From contig CM055097.1 in NCBI GenBank assembly GCA_029204225.1, positions 35,714,804 through 35,778,803 on the forward strand: a DNA stretch of 64,000 bases. The letters are read 5' to 3'. This DNA comes from Diphasiastrum complanatum (lineage: Eukaryota; Streptophyta; Lycopodiopsida; Lycopodiales; Lycopodiaceae). Both the position numbers and the translations under genes were made by a program. Below are positions 1 through 14,200 of the stretch, piece after piece. The notes beneath the pieces are model-generated. The model did not search any database and was not told the origin of the DNA. It saw nothing but the letters and a program-made list of their open reading frames with translations. The number at the start of each line of letters is the position of its first letter. Positions within the stretch are counted from its first letter, which is position 1.

Positions 1-390
1 CGATTCTCTCTTTAGGCCCTCCAAAGTAATTAATAAGGATAGTAGGCCAATAAGGGCTCATATTTGTTGAATCCCAATCCTTGATTCATCAAGGAGCATT
101 ACGGATGTGTTTCCCACAAAGGTCTAGTAATCCATAGATAAGAAATAGCTCAAGAGCACATGAGGTATCAGCCTCAAAACATTTTAGGAGGGAGGACAAG
201 GCAAGGATACTCTTTGTAGTAGAAGCAACTCAAGCATGATGGAGACAACTATTTTCATGTGTCTCGATAAAGCTCCTTTAAGTTAAAGGGGGAAGACATG
301 AAAATGTGTAAGAGAGTCTTTTTAAGCCAATCAAAAATGTCATACAAAGGGTAGGAATGTCTTTAATATCAAATAGACATTGACTTAAAT

Positions 391-658
391 GACACGCGGA
401 AGCTTATAGAACAACAATGTAGTCTAGAAGTAAGATACATTGGCATGCACATAGAAATGTTGAATACATTTATTCAACACACTTAGAGGGGACAACATAA
501 GGATGCTAGACAAGGACTTCAAAATGACATGTGGAAGCGTCTAGAACATGCATACAACAACGTAAAAGTGAAATAAATTGACATGCACATAGAAATTCCA
601 CATACATTTGTCAATAACACAAAGAGGGGTCAACATAAGAATGCTCCACAAGCAAAAT
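391..658. repeat. Diverged tandem duplication, about 134-bp unit
   Basis: Two adjacent copies start at GACACGCGGAAG (391) and GACATGTGGAAG (525). Both contain the blocks CATGCACATAGAAAT, an AGAGGGG box and CAACATAAG(G/A)ATGCT in the same order. The copies have diverged clearly, so this is an old duplication. No function is suggested. Confidence 0.65.
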
Positions 659-1445
659 AAAAGACAGGAGCTAAGTTTTAGGACAAATAAATTAAAGCCT
701 ATTGATGGAAGAAAACAACAACATTGTAAAGCATGGACGAATTTATTAATATCTAGTGTATTTTTCAATCAACAACAAGCTCAATTTCTAAGGAGCACAA
801 CAAAATTTTCAATTGTTCAATCAAGTATACATATTTGATAGTTTATGCATGAATATCTTTGCATGATGGAGATGGCCTATTTGTTGTTAAAAGCAATCAG
901 TTATTGGTGAAATTGAGATTGTCTATTCATTGTTAAGAGGAATTAATTCTTGTCATCTATTTGCTAAAATTTTCACTTGTGCAGCCAATATGTTTGTTCA
1001 CATCTATCTTGTACAAACATGAATGCTTGGAAATGACTACATATAATTTCAATTTTTTTTTTAGAGATGTTATCTTGTGCATTTTCTTGAGATTTTCGCA
1101 CTAGAGAGTATTAGCATCAATGTTTGTTATGCAAATTCTTTTTGCTACATGTGTTGTCATCTATAGTATTTGAAGCATGAACCTAAAGCATACATTGACA
1201 AAAAAAAATTTGTATGCAAGAGATATGCCAACATACATGTAAGATAAATAATACAAATAATGAAAACCAGCTTGTGGATATGTATTAGAATTAAAGCATC
1301 GGAGAAGATGAAAGTGAATCATCTTAGGATCGTAACAGACTGACAAAATGGAGACAATATGTGTAGTAGTGCCCCTCCATTCATATTTCAAGAAACAAAA
1401 ATGGGGAATGTGGATCCTTGCTTTTGTAATTTTGTCCTTGTAATA

Positions 1446-1714
1446 AAAATAATCACTATACCTAATACATTTTGTAATTACACCTTGAAGAGCCAATTTG
1501 TACATGTGCGCAAAGAGGTGTGCCACAAACCTACATGGAAGTAAGACTCGTTTTCTAGCAATGCATCTTGAAGCACCCTAAAAATAATCAATATACTTAA
1601 TGCATTTTGTAATTACACCTTGAAGAGCCAATTTGTACATATGTGCAAAGAGGCGTGCCTCAAACCTACATGGAAGTAGGACTCGTTTTCTAGCAATGCG
1701 TCTTGAAGCACCCT
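1446..1714. repeat. Tandem duplication, about 137-bp unit
   Basis: Two highly similar adjacent copies share blocks such as TTTTGTAATTACACCTTGAA, GCCAATTTGTACAT, CAAACCTACATGGAAGTA and GACTCGTTTTCTAGCAATGC, ending in CTTGAAGCACCC. They differ by only a few substitutions, so the duplication is younger than the one at 391-658. Confidence 0.8.
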
Positions 1715-3577
1715 TTTTTTCCTTCCTACGAATCATTGTAGTTTTTGAGAATAAGCACTAATAGAAAAAGTTATTTAGAATACGCCTCTTTTTTTTGAAC
1801 CATGTAAAAGTCTGTATACTTGTAGAAAAAGAAAAAACCAAGCCAATAATCCCTTGCAACATGGTCACTAGGTATAGAACTACAAATGTGTTAAATACTT
1901 GTGAGATTTTTGTCTTTGAAACTCATTTCCCAATGCAAGCTTGCCATTTTAGTTCGTAAATGGCAAACATCACCATTTATAGTTTAGCCCAAAAAGTCAT
2001 CCTACACCTAAACTAAATAAACAAAAGAAAAAACATGCAACTAAATTGCAAACTAAGCGAAAGCACTAAGAAAGAAATATGTAAGGCATAAACTAAAGCT
2101 CAAACTACAACAATCCCAAATTAAATTGGTAAAATCACCAAAAAAACATACAAAGGACAATAAAACAAGCTGAAAATCAGTTACTAACATGCAATCTAGG
2201 CAAAGTTAAAAAAAATTAAGTACTCATTAAAGCATAAACTAAATTCATTCATAACTTAAATGAAAAAGAGGTATTTTACATTTAAACCAAATAACAAAGG
2301 CAAGAACAAATCACATTTATTACACTATCAACTCCAGAATATAAAAGAGTGCAACATTATACCCAGTTAAATGTAGACTAACTGAAAGAATGAAGAAGAA
2401 AAAAATTATGGCATAAAATACAACAAGAACGATTAAATAGAGTAAAAAGGTCAATAACATACGAATGACAAGAAAAGATCTTAAACAATTGTCACTAACA
2501 TTTAATCCAAGCAAAGGCAATAATGGAAATTAATATGCAAATTCTAAAGCACAAACTACATTATTCATAACTTAACCAAAAGAGACACATTCTAAGCTTG
2601 AGCTAGATAATAAACCAAGACAAAAAGAAGAAGAAGCCAAAAACACATGTAGCTTTGCAAAAATCAAATTGGGATCCCATCCCATCCAGAGAATAGTTGC
2701 TTCATAGCATAGATTCCATCCATCCACAAACATATGCAAATTGCTTGATGTCTGGCAAAATCCCATAGATGTGAGCAACAAAAAGGTTTTTTTAATCTTT
2801 TATGGAGCATCAAGTTCCTATGAGGATCCAAACTAGAGAGACATGACAATCGCATCACATTATATAAAACATGACCTAAAAAAAGATGGCAAACAAACAG
2901 AGCCTAACTATAATTATACATGGCAAGACATAAAATAATAGAAAAGAAAAAAAACCCAGAATCCAAGCAGGATAAAAGGCAACATGAATATAACAGGACA
3001 TTGCCTGCTCCATGACAAAAAATGATCAGGAAATAGACTAAAAGACATCTCTCATTTACTAAAGTGAGCCCGTTGTGAAACTTGAAGAGATTTTTTTTTT
3101 AAATTATTTTTTTGAAAACTTCATTAACGGACTTCATCACATAATATTGAGTTTGTGTGAGACAAGATCAAAAAAATTGCAATACCAAAAATTTTATTGA
3201 TTTAAAAAAAAAAAGTTTATAACATGAAGTATGACGTGGCTGCTATTTAAAATTTTGACACTCTCCCTACACTAGTTTTAGGCCAACCGTTTGCCTTATA
3301 CATAGTTGTCATTGGCATGATTTTTAGGCCTTTTTGGGGCCCCAAAAATTTTGCCAGTTTATGCTATGTTACAACTTGATCGATGCTCCCGATTTAAATA
3401 GCCTTCAAGCCTATGCTTTCCATAATGAATTACATTACAAATGGAAACATAAACATCTGCCACATGAAAAATGAAAAAAAAAAAATTCTGAATAGAACTA
3501 CTGTTTACTAACAAAATACAAAAGTTAATATAAAAATATTGCAAAAGGCAATTATGTGCAATAATGCTCCATTGGTC

Positions 3578-3601
3578 GGGGGGGGGGGGGGGGGGGGGGG
3601 G
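3578..3601 (+). repeat. Poly-G run (24 G)
   Basis: An uninterrupted run of 24 G on the + strand, flanked by ATTGGTC and CATTAGC. Such runs can form G-quadruplexes and are prone to length errors in sequencing and assembly, so the exact length is uncertain. Confidence 0.9.
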
Positions 3602-4587
3602 CATTAGCACATATAATCTAGTCCATGAGCACCTTCTAGCCTTCAACACTCGTCACTTGGGTCCTTGATTATAGGTGCCCTCTTGATGGCCATCACCTAT
3701 TACTTAATGGATTATATATCTCGCTTATTTTTCTCATTTGATACACTAGTTTAAGTTGTTAGTTTGCCTTATTTGTAATGGATTGTAGTTTGCTTTTTAT
3801 TGAGCTTCATGTGCTATTTTATTAAGAGCACATAGGCAAAAACTTCAAGTGCCATAATTGATCCGCGACTCGTTGTTTGGGTCCCAAATTTTATGTAATG
3901 TAAATCGTATATTGCTTATTTTGGTTTTAGTCTATTAGTTAGCGTTATGCATGATGGATTATATATTGCTTATCACTGAGTATAATGTGTTATTTTTTGT
4001 GGGCATGTGGGTGAAGACTTGTGCCATAATACATGATGGTAGGAGTTTTCTGTACAAAAATATAGATATGTTTTCGATTTTCTAATTTGAATTTTTCATA
4101 GATACCGATGCCATAGGTCCATCCGCCCTCATCTTTCAAACTGAAGTAGAGTTGCCACCATGTGTCAAATGATGCGGCATGGTACCCTTGCCATGTCAGT
4201 GCAACTCAAGCGTAGTTCTTAAACCTAGGGACATTGTCTAGCATGTTGAGTTGCCAAGAGCAACCTAAGCAAAATGGACCTGACTTTGGCCAATGAAATT
4301 GAGACCTTTCATTAAGCACTTGCCTGCCAAGTTTTGGAGAGGGGTGGTTCATTGCTTATTAACTCACGTGCCAAAGTTCAAAAAATGGGTGACAAATGAA
4401 AGGACCCTGCAAATTGACTCATTGCCCTTAGCTCATTAAGCAAACGTGTTGGGCCAAATTGCGGGGATAAAACTTTAAAATTGTTATTGAGGAGAATGTC
4501 GTGTGCTCGAGGGCTTCTATTGGGAGTTAGAGCCTGGAGGCGCGGTTTGGGGGGTTCTGGCGGCCGGCGGGTCCTACCCTGGAAGCC

Positions 4588-4593
4588 CACGTG
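4588..4593 (+). promoter_or_regulatory. G-box (CACGTG) upstream of the host gene
   Basis: A CACGTG core in the context GCCCACGTGGTC lies in the only GC-rich, promoter-like block upstream of the host gene, roughly 50-100 bp before the purine-rich stretch that I take as the 5' untranslated exon. G-boxes bind bZIP and bHLH factors in plants. Its assignment to this gene rests on position only. Confidence 0.35.
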
Positions 4594-4659
4594 GTCAGAC
4601 GCTTGCCGTCCACGCCAAAAACAAAACCACATTACATACATTTACGTATTTTGATTAGA

Positions 4660-4991
4660 AGAAAAGGCGAGATTCAATCGACAAAGATTTTGCATTAAAA
4701 GAAGCAGAAACGAGAAAAAAGCAGAGAGAGAGAGCTCAGAGGAGAAGAGAAGGAAAGGAAGAAGCAACACGATTGATGAGACGATCGTAGACTCGCGTCT
4801 TTTCGTTTTCTTTCCTGGCACCCCCTCGGGCAAGCTCTCTGTTAGCCTGTGTCTGCCGAGCAGTCAGAAGAAGAGCGCAGGTGGTTTTGCTGTGCGTTGT
4901 GTGCACGGTGCAGGTATGAAGGGTTTGGAAGATTTGAGCGAGGGTTGATTGAAGATATCAGGGATATCTCCAAAGGTTGACCTGGAGCGAG
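4660..4991 (+). other. Probable non-coding first exon (5' UTR) of the host gene
   Basis: This block differs from its surroundings: it is purine-rich (GAGAGAGAGAGCTCAGAGGAGAAGAG), then more GC-rich, and it ends in GAGCGAG/GTAGGTGAAG, a good plant 5' splice donor. A matching acceptor (CTTGTTTAG/GTGTTTG) occurs at 8171-8172, 44 bases before the start codon of the intact coding exon. A 5' UTR intron of about 3.2 kb is therefore proposed. The transcription start is not visible. Confidence 0.4.
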
Positions 4992-5487
4992 GTAGGTGAA
5001 GCTGCTTGCAATTCTGCTCTAAACTTTGATCTTCCTTACCACTGTTTGCTCTGCTTACTTTTCAAGTTTTTTCCTTCAGTCCAGGCTCTAGTTTTTTGCG
5101 CGTTGAGTATGATGTTTCACTGTTGATACGGCTAATGGATTTTAGAGCGATTTCGTCTTTGTAGATGCTTTGGACACATTATTATCGAGTGTCTTCTGAT
5201 CCAGTCCTTTTTTGTCACGTAGATCCTTTTTTCTGAAGTTTTAGATTTCAGACCTGTGATTGAAGTAGTGTGAAATATGTAGAACGTTCTTAATAATACG
5301 ATTGTAAGATACCAATAGAAGAGAGCATGAAATTAGCTGTGCACAGGCGGTAATCAGGAATTTGTGCCTCCGGCAGTTGCTGCCGCTACTAGAGATCAAT
5401 CAATGTTTAAAATCGAGGAGAGGGAATCTCTAAAGATTTTAGGGATAGCTCAGATCAGCTGTAGTTATGAGTCTGACTGGAGTTAGG

Positions 5488-5585
5488 AATTCAATGTTTT
5501 CTTTTGGAAATAAGATTGGACATGCATGTGGGAGTATTTCAATGTTTTCCTTTGGAAATAAGATTCGACATGCATGTGGGAGTTG
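5488..5585. repeat. 50-bp tandem duplication
   Basis: Two adjacent copies of TTCAATGTTTTC(T/C)TTTGGA followed by AATAAGATT(G/C)GACATGC and ATGTGGGAGT. They differ at a few positions. The duplication lies in the proposed 5' UTR intron of the host gene. Confidence 0.8.
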
Positions 5586-6400
5586 ACCACACTATAGCAC
5601 TTATCATAGGTCATATGTGACGTGGCTGTAAAAGAGAGTCCTACCATCATTCTACTAGAGCTCATTATCAAGGCTTGAATTAGTGCATAATCATCCACAT
5701 TAGGTTAGATGTTTCTATAATGGGATGGACCTCGTGGGAACCAGATGCCATGAGTAGTTGGATTGAGGATGTTGGTGTAGACTTCTAGAATTTCAGGTGA
5801 GCATGGTTTGGCTCTAGGGTATGGTGTTGAGTTCAATGCGTAGACTAGTAAATTTAATGTGGATTCATGCCAAATATGAGCCACTATACTTAAATTCTAC
5901 AACACCTAATTGCTTAACCTCCAATCATATTGGTGGAGGCATGACTACAGGATGGAATTGAATAGTAGCTTTAAATCCCAAAGAAGTAGCTCTGACTGGC
6001 TAGGATTTCTTTGTTTCTAACTTTGGGTTAAGGAAAGTGCATCAGTTTAGGCTCTAATATGGACCTGCACTTGGGATTCAGGCCTTGATTGAGTGGTAAT
6101 TTGAGGTATTGGGCACCTAGATTGGACATGTGGGACACAAACACTTGGGAATGTACAGACTATGGTTATATTGGTAGTGCTATAGGCCTTGGTTAAAACT
6201 TTAAGTTTTTTGGATTAGTTGCGGACTTGATTGCTAAGAGCTCTTAGTGGTTCACCCAATTAGGCTAGGCATTTCGCAATGGGATTGGTATTTGGATTCG
6301 TGTTCATCACATCCTTCTTTCAATGAAGAGCGTTGCCCATTTTTTTGGATTTGCCCAAGTTTGAAGTCCATCTCCTTTAATATCTTTCTTAAAGTGAACC

Positions 6401-6402
<2 letters not shown>

Positions 6403-6466
<64 letters not shown>
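6403..6466. repeat. (GA)n microsatellite
   Basis: About 32 uninterrupted GA dinucleotides. It yields Ser-Leu or Glu-Arg repeat reading frames on both strands that are not genes. Its length is likely to be polymorphic. Confidence 0.95.
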
Positions 6467-6468
<2 letters not shown>

Positions 6469-8216
6469 ATTCTACAATTGGGCTATTGTGAGAGTTCGTA
6501 ATAATTTGGATTAGGTGGAGCAAGAAATTAGGTGAGGGGCAGTATTGGTGGCTGCATTCTGGAATGTCAAAGGGCATCGCATCAAGCAAAGAGTGCTTAA
6601 AATGGAGGTTTCATGCAATGGCATCTCGTTTTGAGGCCCTGGTTTGATGATTTTTGGAAATGTGAAGTGGCTGCAAGAAGGCAACAAGAAAGTTGATGAC
6701 AAGATTTTTGGAAATGTGCAGGTTGGAGCATTAGATTATGTGATAGAGGGAGATTTGTGTGATAGTAGCCCTGATTTTATTATAGGCTGAGTGGATACAC
6801 AAATATGAGAGACAGTGGGAGTTGTCTTCCTTTAAGGATTGAAGCATCTAGGAAAATTTTGCAGGTTTTGCTCATGAAATGGTCTTGAAATTGTAATGCT
6901 CTTCAAATATTGAAGGGGAGTATCTATAAAAATCTCCTACCTTTGGAGCGGTTGTGGATTGCTTTTGGGCTTTTGAACCATACACTTTCTGACAAGCTAT
7001 AATTCTAGTATATCTAGAAAGAAAATCAGTGGAAATTGCTTGTAATGTTTCATCAACAAATTCTATGAAAAAGCTTCATTGTTTACCACAGGTTTTTGGA
7101 CCTGTCTTCCTGTTTATCTTGCTTCAACCTCTGCTAGGTGATGATTGGAATGTATCTTTGTTAAGAGAAGCCTTGTTCATGAAGTAGATAGTAAGTGCAA
7201 AGATAGGCAATTGTGAGTGTGTCAAAGAAGTATTCATGATGATGGAAGGAGTGTTCTTCCTTTTTCTAACGAGTTTGGTGGCACTTGCATGGCCAACAAC
7301 AATGACTTCTACAAGACAGTTTGAGACGTCATGGCTCTTGTTGCAGACAACATTTTTTCTTGGTCAGCCTTGATTTAGAATATACATTTTCTTGGCAACA
7401 GTAGGAGCAATATTGAAGAAAGATAACAATCTCATTTTTAAATCAGATAAAGAGAACTTTATGCACCAGTTTGAGCAACATAATTGAATTTTGGTTAGTT
7501 TGATATAAGGTCTTAGAGCAAGAAAGCTTGCAAACTATGTAACTGTTTGTAAGATCATTGAAGCTTTTATCCAACTTGTCACCCACAGAACCTCGTCAGT
7601 CAAGCTTTTCTTATTGTGGACATCATCCTACTATATCTCTTTCCACCTGACAGATTAATGAGAGCCTACTGTAGAATTAAGATAGAATAAAATAGCTGAG
7701 TCCATGTAGTTAGTCATCTCAATATTTTTGTACCTTTAACTATTTTCCTTCAATCCCCAATTAATGTATACATGATCTTCAAGCAGCTTGCTGACAATGC
7801 TGTTGTCTCAGTCAGTAGTCCTTCTAGCTATCTATTTAATGAAATATGACAATTCTGTGTTGTTGATAATGAGCTATTTTTGATTTGTCAAAATTATCAG
7901 CACTTTTATTTGCACACCATGAGGTTGGTATTCATGTGAACGATTCACAGAAGGCTGCTTGGAATAGGGTAGACTAAGTGCTGACGATTGTGTTGAACAG
8001 GTTGCTCATTTTGATAAAAGTGAAATGTTTGAAACTGTTATGAAGTTTTAATACACCTCTGTCGTCCTCTTGCTGACTTTTACCGTTTCACTGGTTATGC
8101 ACACTTTTTTGTAAAGCTTGCTTTCTCGAAGTTGCATGACTGTCCCTCTGATTCTTGATGCCACTTGTTTAGGTGTTTGAACAGAAGTCGAACAAGTAGC
8201 AGCTGTAAACATTGGG

Positions 8217-11200
8217 ATGACGAGTTCCTTGGACATTGTAACGGGTGCAAAGTGTGGAAGATTCTTAGATTTACAAGGGCCAAGCTGTAAATCTCCACAT
8301 GTGACTTGTCGAGAAATCTATGGTACCCATAGAAAATTGAACCAGGAAATGACAATGAGATTCGGCAACTACTGTCTGTTTGAGCGTAAATGTTCAACAT
8401 TACAGTCATCATGGAGAACTTCACGGTCTATTTTGGACTCTTTGCCAAAGTCTAGAGCTATTGGTTATTTTCATACGCATCAATCCTTGTTGAACTCAAG
8501 GAAGCTTGCCTGCATGACAGTTTCTTGTGGTTACAACCCTGGCTCATCCCAGAGCGATGCCATGGGAGGTGATTCTAAGGTTCAGAAAATGCTGGTGGAA
8601 ATGCTGCAAATACAAGTGGGTAAAGCACGAATGTCTGATTTTGTAGATGAAAGATCACAATACCTACGAAATATTGCTCAGGAGGCTCATGAGGAGTATG
8701 ACCGAATAGCTTATCGCACAATGAAGGAATTTGAAGCAACAGGCAGCAGAGTGAGTGCAAAAATCTTATCTTGATCTACTGATGTCACATTTTTTAAATC
8801 TTAATGCAATTTTTGAGCTTACAGGTCGAGTTCAGTAAGTATCTAATCAGAATATTCTTCTGGAAAGCTTTAAACTTGCTCTGATGTTCTAAAGACACCT
8901 AAATGTTTGGGGTGGTCATGCAACCTATGTATCAAGGCTTCAATTAGGCTGTTGGATGTTGCGTGTCCTTCTCTGGGCTTTTGGAGGCTTTCTATGCAAG
9001 TGGAGGATGTCTTATAGATATTTCAACTGCGATCCTTATGCTATGTTTGTGTTAGATTTTACATAGCTTCTGTTTTGTTGCTTGTTTTGTGACTTGAGCA
9101 CCTGCATCAGTCTTCCCATAGTTCTGCAGTTAGGAAGATTCTTATGGAGAGACATTTGCAAATGTTGTACAAGTTCTGTTAGGAACTTCCTCCTCTGTAA
9201 AAGTTACTGCATGTGGTCAATGACTCAAATTTACGAAAATCAGAAAGTTGGATTAGTCAGCAATGGATTCAAATGCAGTTGACTTTTCTGACCTGGAATG
9301 ATCCAAAACCACTTAACTTGGTGGAGTGCATAGTTTCACATTCTGGAATGAGGCTTGAATTTTTTTTTTGTATGTACTGTTTTTTATAGTTAAAAAAACT
9401 TGAATTTTTTTTGTGTGGATTTAGTGTTTCCAAAGGGATGCCTTTAGGGATAGATAAAAACCATGAAATCTTAACAACGAGCCACAAAAGCATTAATCCA
9501 GAACAAAACCTGTGAATAATTGTTAGGGACCCAACTCCCTTGGGTCCCAATCCTAACGTCGACTGGGCCTGTTGACTTGACCAGTGACTCGTGGACCTAC
9601 ATGTCGTGATCTAGGATGTGCGCTTGGCTTGGAGAGGAGGTCAACACTTGACCACTCATTGTCTCTACCTAGGAGAAGGTGGATGTGGATTCGGTTCCTT
9701 GTGGGTAACCAGCACCTGGCGGTTTGCGGTAAAGTAGGTCATAACATTTGGTATGAGAGCCACCGTATTTCGTGTACAGGTTGATCGTTATGGCAAACTG
9801 TAAGTATGAAGCAGTCTGATTTTGGTTTTGTTGCAAAAGCCTGGACTCGGCTTTTTTAGTTTTTTTTCCTTGGTTTAAAAAAGAAAAAACAGTTATAGTT
9901 GTAGCACGCCAGCAGCGCTCGCGGGTGGAGGTAGCTGGCGGCGTGCACTGACTGTGTGTGCCTGCAGGTGGGACTTGTGCGGTCCGTGCAGCGTGCGCTG
10001 TCCACGTGGTGGTGGCGCCCGCCGTGGTTGCAGGTCGTTGGCCGCAGGGTGGGGTGGCGGACTAGTAAGCTGCCACCTCCTCTTCCTGCCTGCGTGGCGC
10101 TTACATGGAAAGGGAGGCAACCATATGGCAGGGAAATTGTTTGCATGAGGGAGAGGTACATCCCCATGCAAATGGTTCTATGTAACGAGGAAGTGGGTGG
10201 TGGATTGCAACCTATTCTCACATCTCTTTCTTGGTTGAATTCAAATCTTAGTGGTAGCCATGGACAATACCACTTTCATTGTGTGTAGACATCAAGCTTG
10301 ATTTTGTGAGTTCTTCTCTTGGAGTTGTAAGAGTCTTCTTTTTCTCTACTCGTTGTTTGTCCTCTTCCTTTGTCATTACATGGATCCTAGCCCCTCCACT
10401 CAGCCTACATCTCCTACTGTTGAGGCTATGGCAGCCGCGTCTTCCTTAGATTCCGATACTTTGTTGTCGGCTATCAACAATCTATAACAACAGATTGTCA
10501 ATACGCAAGCAAGATTGCAAAGGATTAGCAGGAATTGAGGGAGCTAATGCAGTTAAGGCAACTACTACACGAACCCTTGTTTACACGTGAAATCTTTACA
10601 GGGGAAAAGAAAGACAGAGCCCCTGAAGTGATCACGTCGTGGGTTGATTGGTGGAACTCACATTTTTTCATGCACGATTCTTCCGACGAGGTTGTGGGAA
10701 GTGGGGGACCAGCCCCTTGATCAGTACTTGCAAAAATTTCGAGAGGTATATTCTTGCTTTGCTGATGAATGGAGTCGTTGGTGGCCAAGCCGTAACAGTT
10801 TTCTTTGATGATGCACAACTTTATAACTCTAATTTGTTGTAGAAGCTAAAGGTGGAAACAAAGCAAAGTGTCCACCGCTATGTTGTAAAGCTGGCCATGA
10901 GAGTGGAAAGCCAAGTATGGGATCGGATAGTCCATCATCTACCGATTCAAATACAAGCCTTTCATATTATGAATCTAGATAAAGTAGATGTTATACTTGG
11001 TAAGGAGTGGTTCTATGAGATGAATGAGTCGTTAAACAAAAACTATGTAACTCACAGTTTGTCATTTTTGCATAATGGCTCACTCTTCAAATTGAATGGA
11101 AATGTGGATATTTTTTTCCCTTATATGCTTTCTGCTTTAGAAACGGTTGAATGCATGAATATTGTGGATTGTGATTCATGCATGTGCTGGTTGAAGGATT

Positions 11201-14200
11201 TCACTTATTATGAGGTATGCAATTTACAAAGTTATAACATGCAAATTACATTAATGTCTAACAACCTAAAAGAACAAAAATAGCTGGAAGGCGAAACCTT
11301 TAGGAGACTTAGTATGGCCATCATGAATTTCTGGTTTTACGATCTGGCTTGAAAAAGGCTCTTGCAACTCTCCAACAGATGATGAACGATCTTCTCACTT
11401 GTTTGGGAAAGTTCACTTGGATGATATTCTCATCTATAGTAAAACCTTAGAGGAGCATCTTAAAACTGGCTTAAAGTAACTTAGACAGGAGAAGCTCTTT
11501 CTCAAGGAATGCAAATGTGTCTTCTAGAAGGGATTGGTTTATCTCGGTCACGTTATTTTAGACCATGGGTTGGAAATTGACCCTAATAAGATCCATCAAG
11601 TATGTGAATGGCCAATGCCACAAACCATCCGGGAGGTCAAGTCCTTTTTGGGCTTTACGGGGTTTATTCATAGATTTATCATGGGTTATGCAATAATTGC
11701 ATTACCTTTGACGAATGTCCTCAAAGGGGCAAAAAGAACTAGCCAACACAGTAAATACACTCCTTTGGTTACTTGGACTGAAGACACAGTTTTGAGAACC
11801 TCAAATACTGTGTCTCTACAATGCCTATTTTACATAGTGTGGATTGCTGACATTATTTATATGGATCCAAATTTATCATAGTAACTGACCATCAAGCATT
11901 AAAGTACATTAATGATGTGGTTGACCTTAGGGGTCATAAAGCCAGATGGTCTGAAATGCGTATCGGAAGGGTACATCTAATAATGTCGCGGATGCCTTAA
12001 GTTGGATTGCAGAGGTTAATCGGTTGATCTTTTCTGAGATCCAATCTAAGATATATTTGTCCTTAAGAGATTTGTGTAAGATTGATAGGTACTTCGGTCG
12101 TATTTGGCTAGACGTCCTCGCAGGTACTTTTAGATCTAGTGGTGACCTTGAAATGCAGGATTCCAAGATTTCTCCTCAGGATCAGATATCAAGGGACTAT
12201 TCCATAAGGAATGGGTTACTTTTCCATAATGGAATACTGTGTGCGCCAGAAAATGATCATATAAGGGCCCAAAATCTTGCATGAATGTCATGACAGCCCG
12301 TGTGTGGGGCACCTTGGCTCACAAAGAAAGCTTGACCTAATAAAAAGGAACTTTTATTGGCCAAATCTAAAAGGTCAAGTGGAGGCATACGTTCGCAAAT
12401 GTGAACAATGCCAAGTAAATAAAGTTGAAAGACTTAAGGCTGGTTTGTTACTTCCTTTGGAAATACCTAAAAGAAAATGGGAAAGTATTTCCGTGGATTT
12501 TTGGTTGGGCTACCTCAGACGGGGAAACAAAATGATGCTATTTGGGTTATAGTTGATAGACTAACCAAAATGGCACAATTCTTTCCAACCAGGCAGTTTG
12601 TGAAAGCTTCGAAACTTGCTCAGCTTTTCGTGGGAAACTTGTTTAGGTTGTTTGGTTTGCCGAATGATATTGTTAGTGATCAAGATTCTAAGTTCATTGG
12701 CAAGTTTTGGCAAGCGGTCTTTTAGAAATTGGAGACCACCTTAAGTCTAGGGTCTACAGATCATCTTGAATCGGATGGTCAGACTAAAAGGACGAACCAG
12801 CCAATGGAAGATATGCTTTGTGCATATGTTTCCAGGAGACAATCGGATTGGAAAGGTACCTTCCAATGATTGAGTTTGCGTATAACAGCGCAAAGCATCC
12901 TGCGATGAGTTTTAGTCCATTCCCTTTCATGTACGATTTTCAACCTAGAGCTCCAATCTGCGTTGGCCTCAAAAGCCTCGAGGTTAAAGCGGCGGTTGAT
13001 TTCCTGCAATGATATGCAAGAAATGCTGCTTGTTGCTTGCGATAACGCAAAAATGGCTTAGGATAGAGCCCAACGACAACCTAGGGTCTATGCGAAAGGA
13101 GATTGGGCGTAAGTCCCAAAGAACTCTAAGGTACTAAAGACTGGAAAATGTCCTAAGGTATGGCCTCATTATGCTAGGCCTTTTCGGATTGTAAAGAAAC
13201 TCAATCGAAATGCCTATAAACTAGACCTTCCTCAAGGAATCAGGGTTTACCCAGTTTTCCACATTAGTTGTTTAATGGAATGACTTGGTGGAAAGGATGA
13301 GTTGATTCTACAGGATAAGCTAGTTCAGCTTGAGGACCTGCCATCCTTTGTACCTTCTGAACCACAAGCCATTGTTTTTGGGCTCAGAAACCAGTAGTTA
13401 ACTGAGTACTTGGTTTGTTGGAAAGGAAGCTCCGAAGACGAGGACACTTAGGAAAAGGAACGAGACCTTGAACTGAGATTTCCATATTTCCTTCCTTAGA
13501 AGAGAAGTCTTTCAAGTGGGACTGTGGGAGGGAATGTTAGGGACTGTTGCGCCGACGCCTCAAAGGGCGCTGGGACTAGAGCGGTTTTTCCAACACGTGC
13601 TTAAGTCTAACATTCATCCATCATGCACTTACGTAAAAGCCAACTTAGAAAACGTTAAGACATAAGAAAACTGGAATTCCAACCAACCTGAAAGCTGGAA
13701 TCCCAACCAACCTGAAAGCCAACAAAGGCAAGCCACACATGAAACCTAAGGCATAGTGGTCGCCAAACTAACCAAATGGCATAGCGGCGAGCCACACGTC
13801 GGTGACATGGACCCTTAGGCGCCAGCGATGCAAAAAGGTTGTAGTAAGGGTCCTTCCACTTGGACCAGTCCCGGAAGCGAAACCGAAATGGCAATCATGG
13901 ATCAACTTTATTGAATTTGGAAGAGGTTACATTCATACATAGACTGATTGGTCTCGGGACCACCAACACGTGCTGGGCATTGTGCTTGGCTCGCACTGGT
14001 AGAGGGAGCTGAGACCTGACGACTGGATTCTTGGCGCTGGTTGAGTTGCCCAAGTTTTTGTCTGCGCCGGACTCCCCCTATAGTTCTGGTGTGATTTGGC
14101 GCGCCCCCTCTGTCCTGGAATATAGTGCTTTCTGGTAAAGCACGCTTTTCTGGACTTAGTTTTTATTTTGCTGATTAAGCCTGGCAAGCCTGGCAGAGAA

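Larger units (their letters stand above)
1..4580. other. AT-rich intergenic DNA, no gene seen
   Basis: I see no credible coding region on either strand here; the open stretches are short and low in complexity. The sequence is AT-rich with many A and T runs. The recognisable structure is two small tandem duplications and one long G run, listed separately. It may be old decayed transposon sequence, but no domain, LTR end or terminal inverted repeat could be recognised. Confidence 0.5.
4992..8172 (+). other. Proposed 5' UTR intron
   Basis: This is intron-like sequence between a donor GTAGGT at 4992 and an acceptor TTGTTTAG ending at 8172. It holds no credible coding sequence. It contains a 50-bp tandem duplication near 5488-5585 and a (GA)n microsatellite at 6403-6466. 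The T-rich composition before 8172 fits a plant 3' splice region. Confidence 0.4.

Noticed and set aside
3359-3649. Minus-strand frame with a proline run
   Set aside because: The prolines come from the 24-base G run on the opposite strand; nothing else suggests coding.
6247-6702. Overlapping frames with Glu-Arg or Ser-Leu runs
   Set aside because: They are produced by the (GA)n microsatellite at 6403-6466.
9856-10288. Overlapping open frames on both strands, some rich in Pro, Arg and His
   Set aside because: They lie in the leader region between the primer binding site and the gag start of chromovirus 1 and show no domain.
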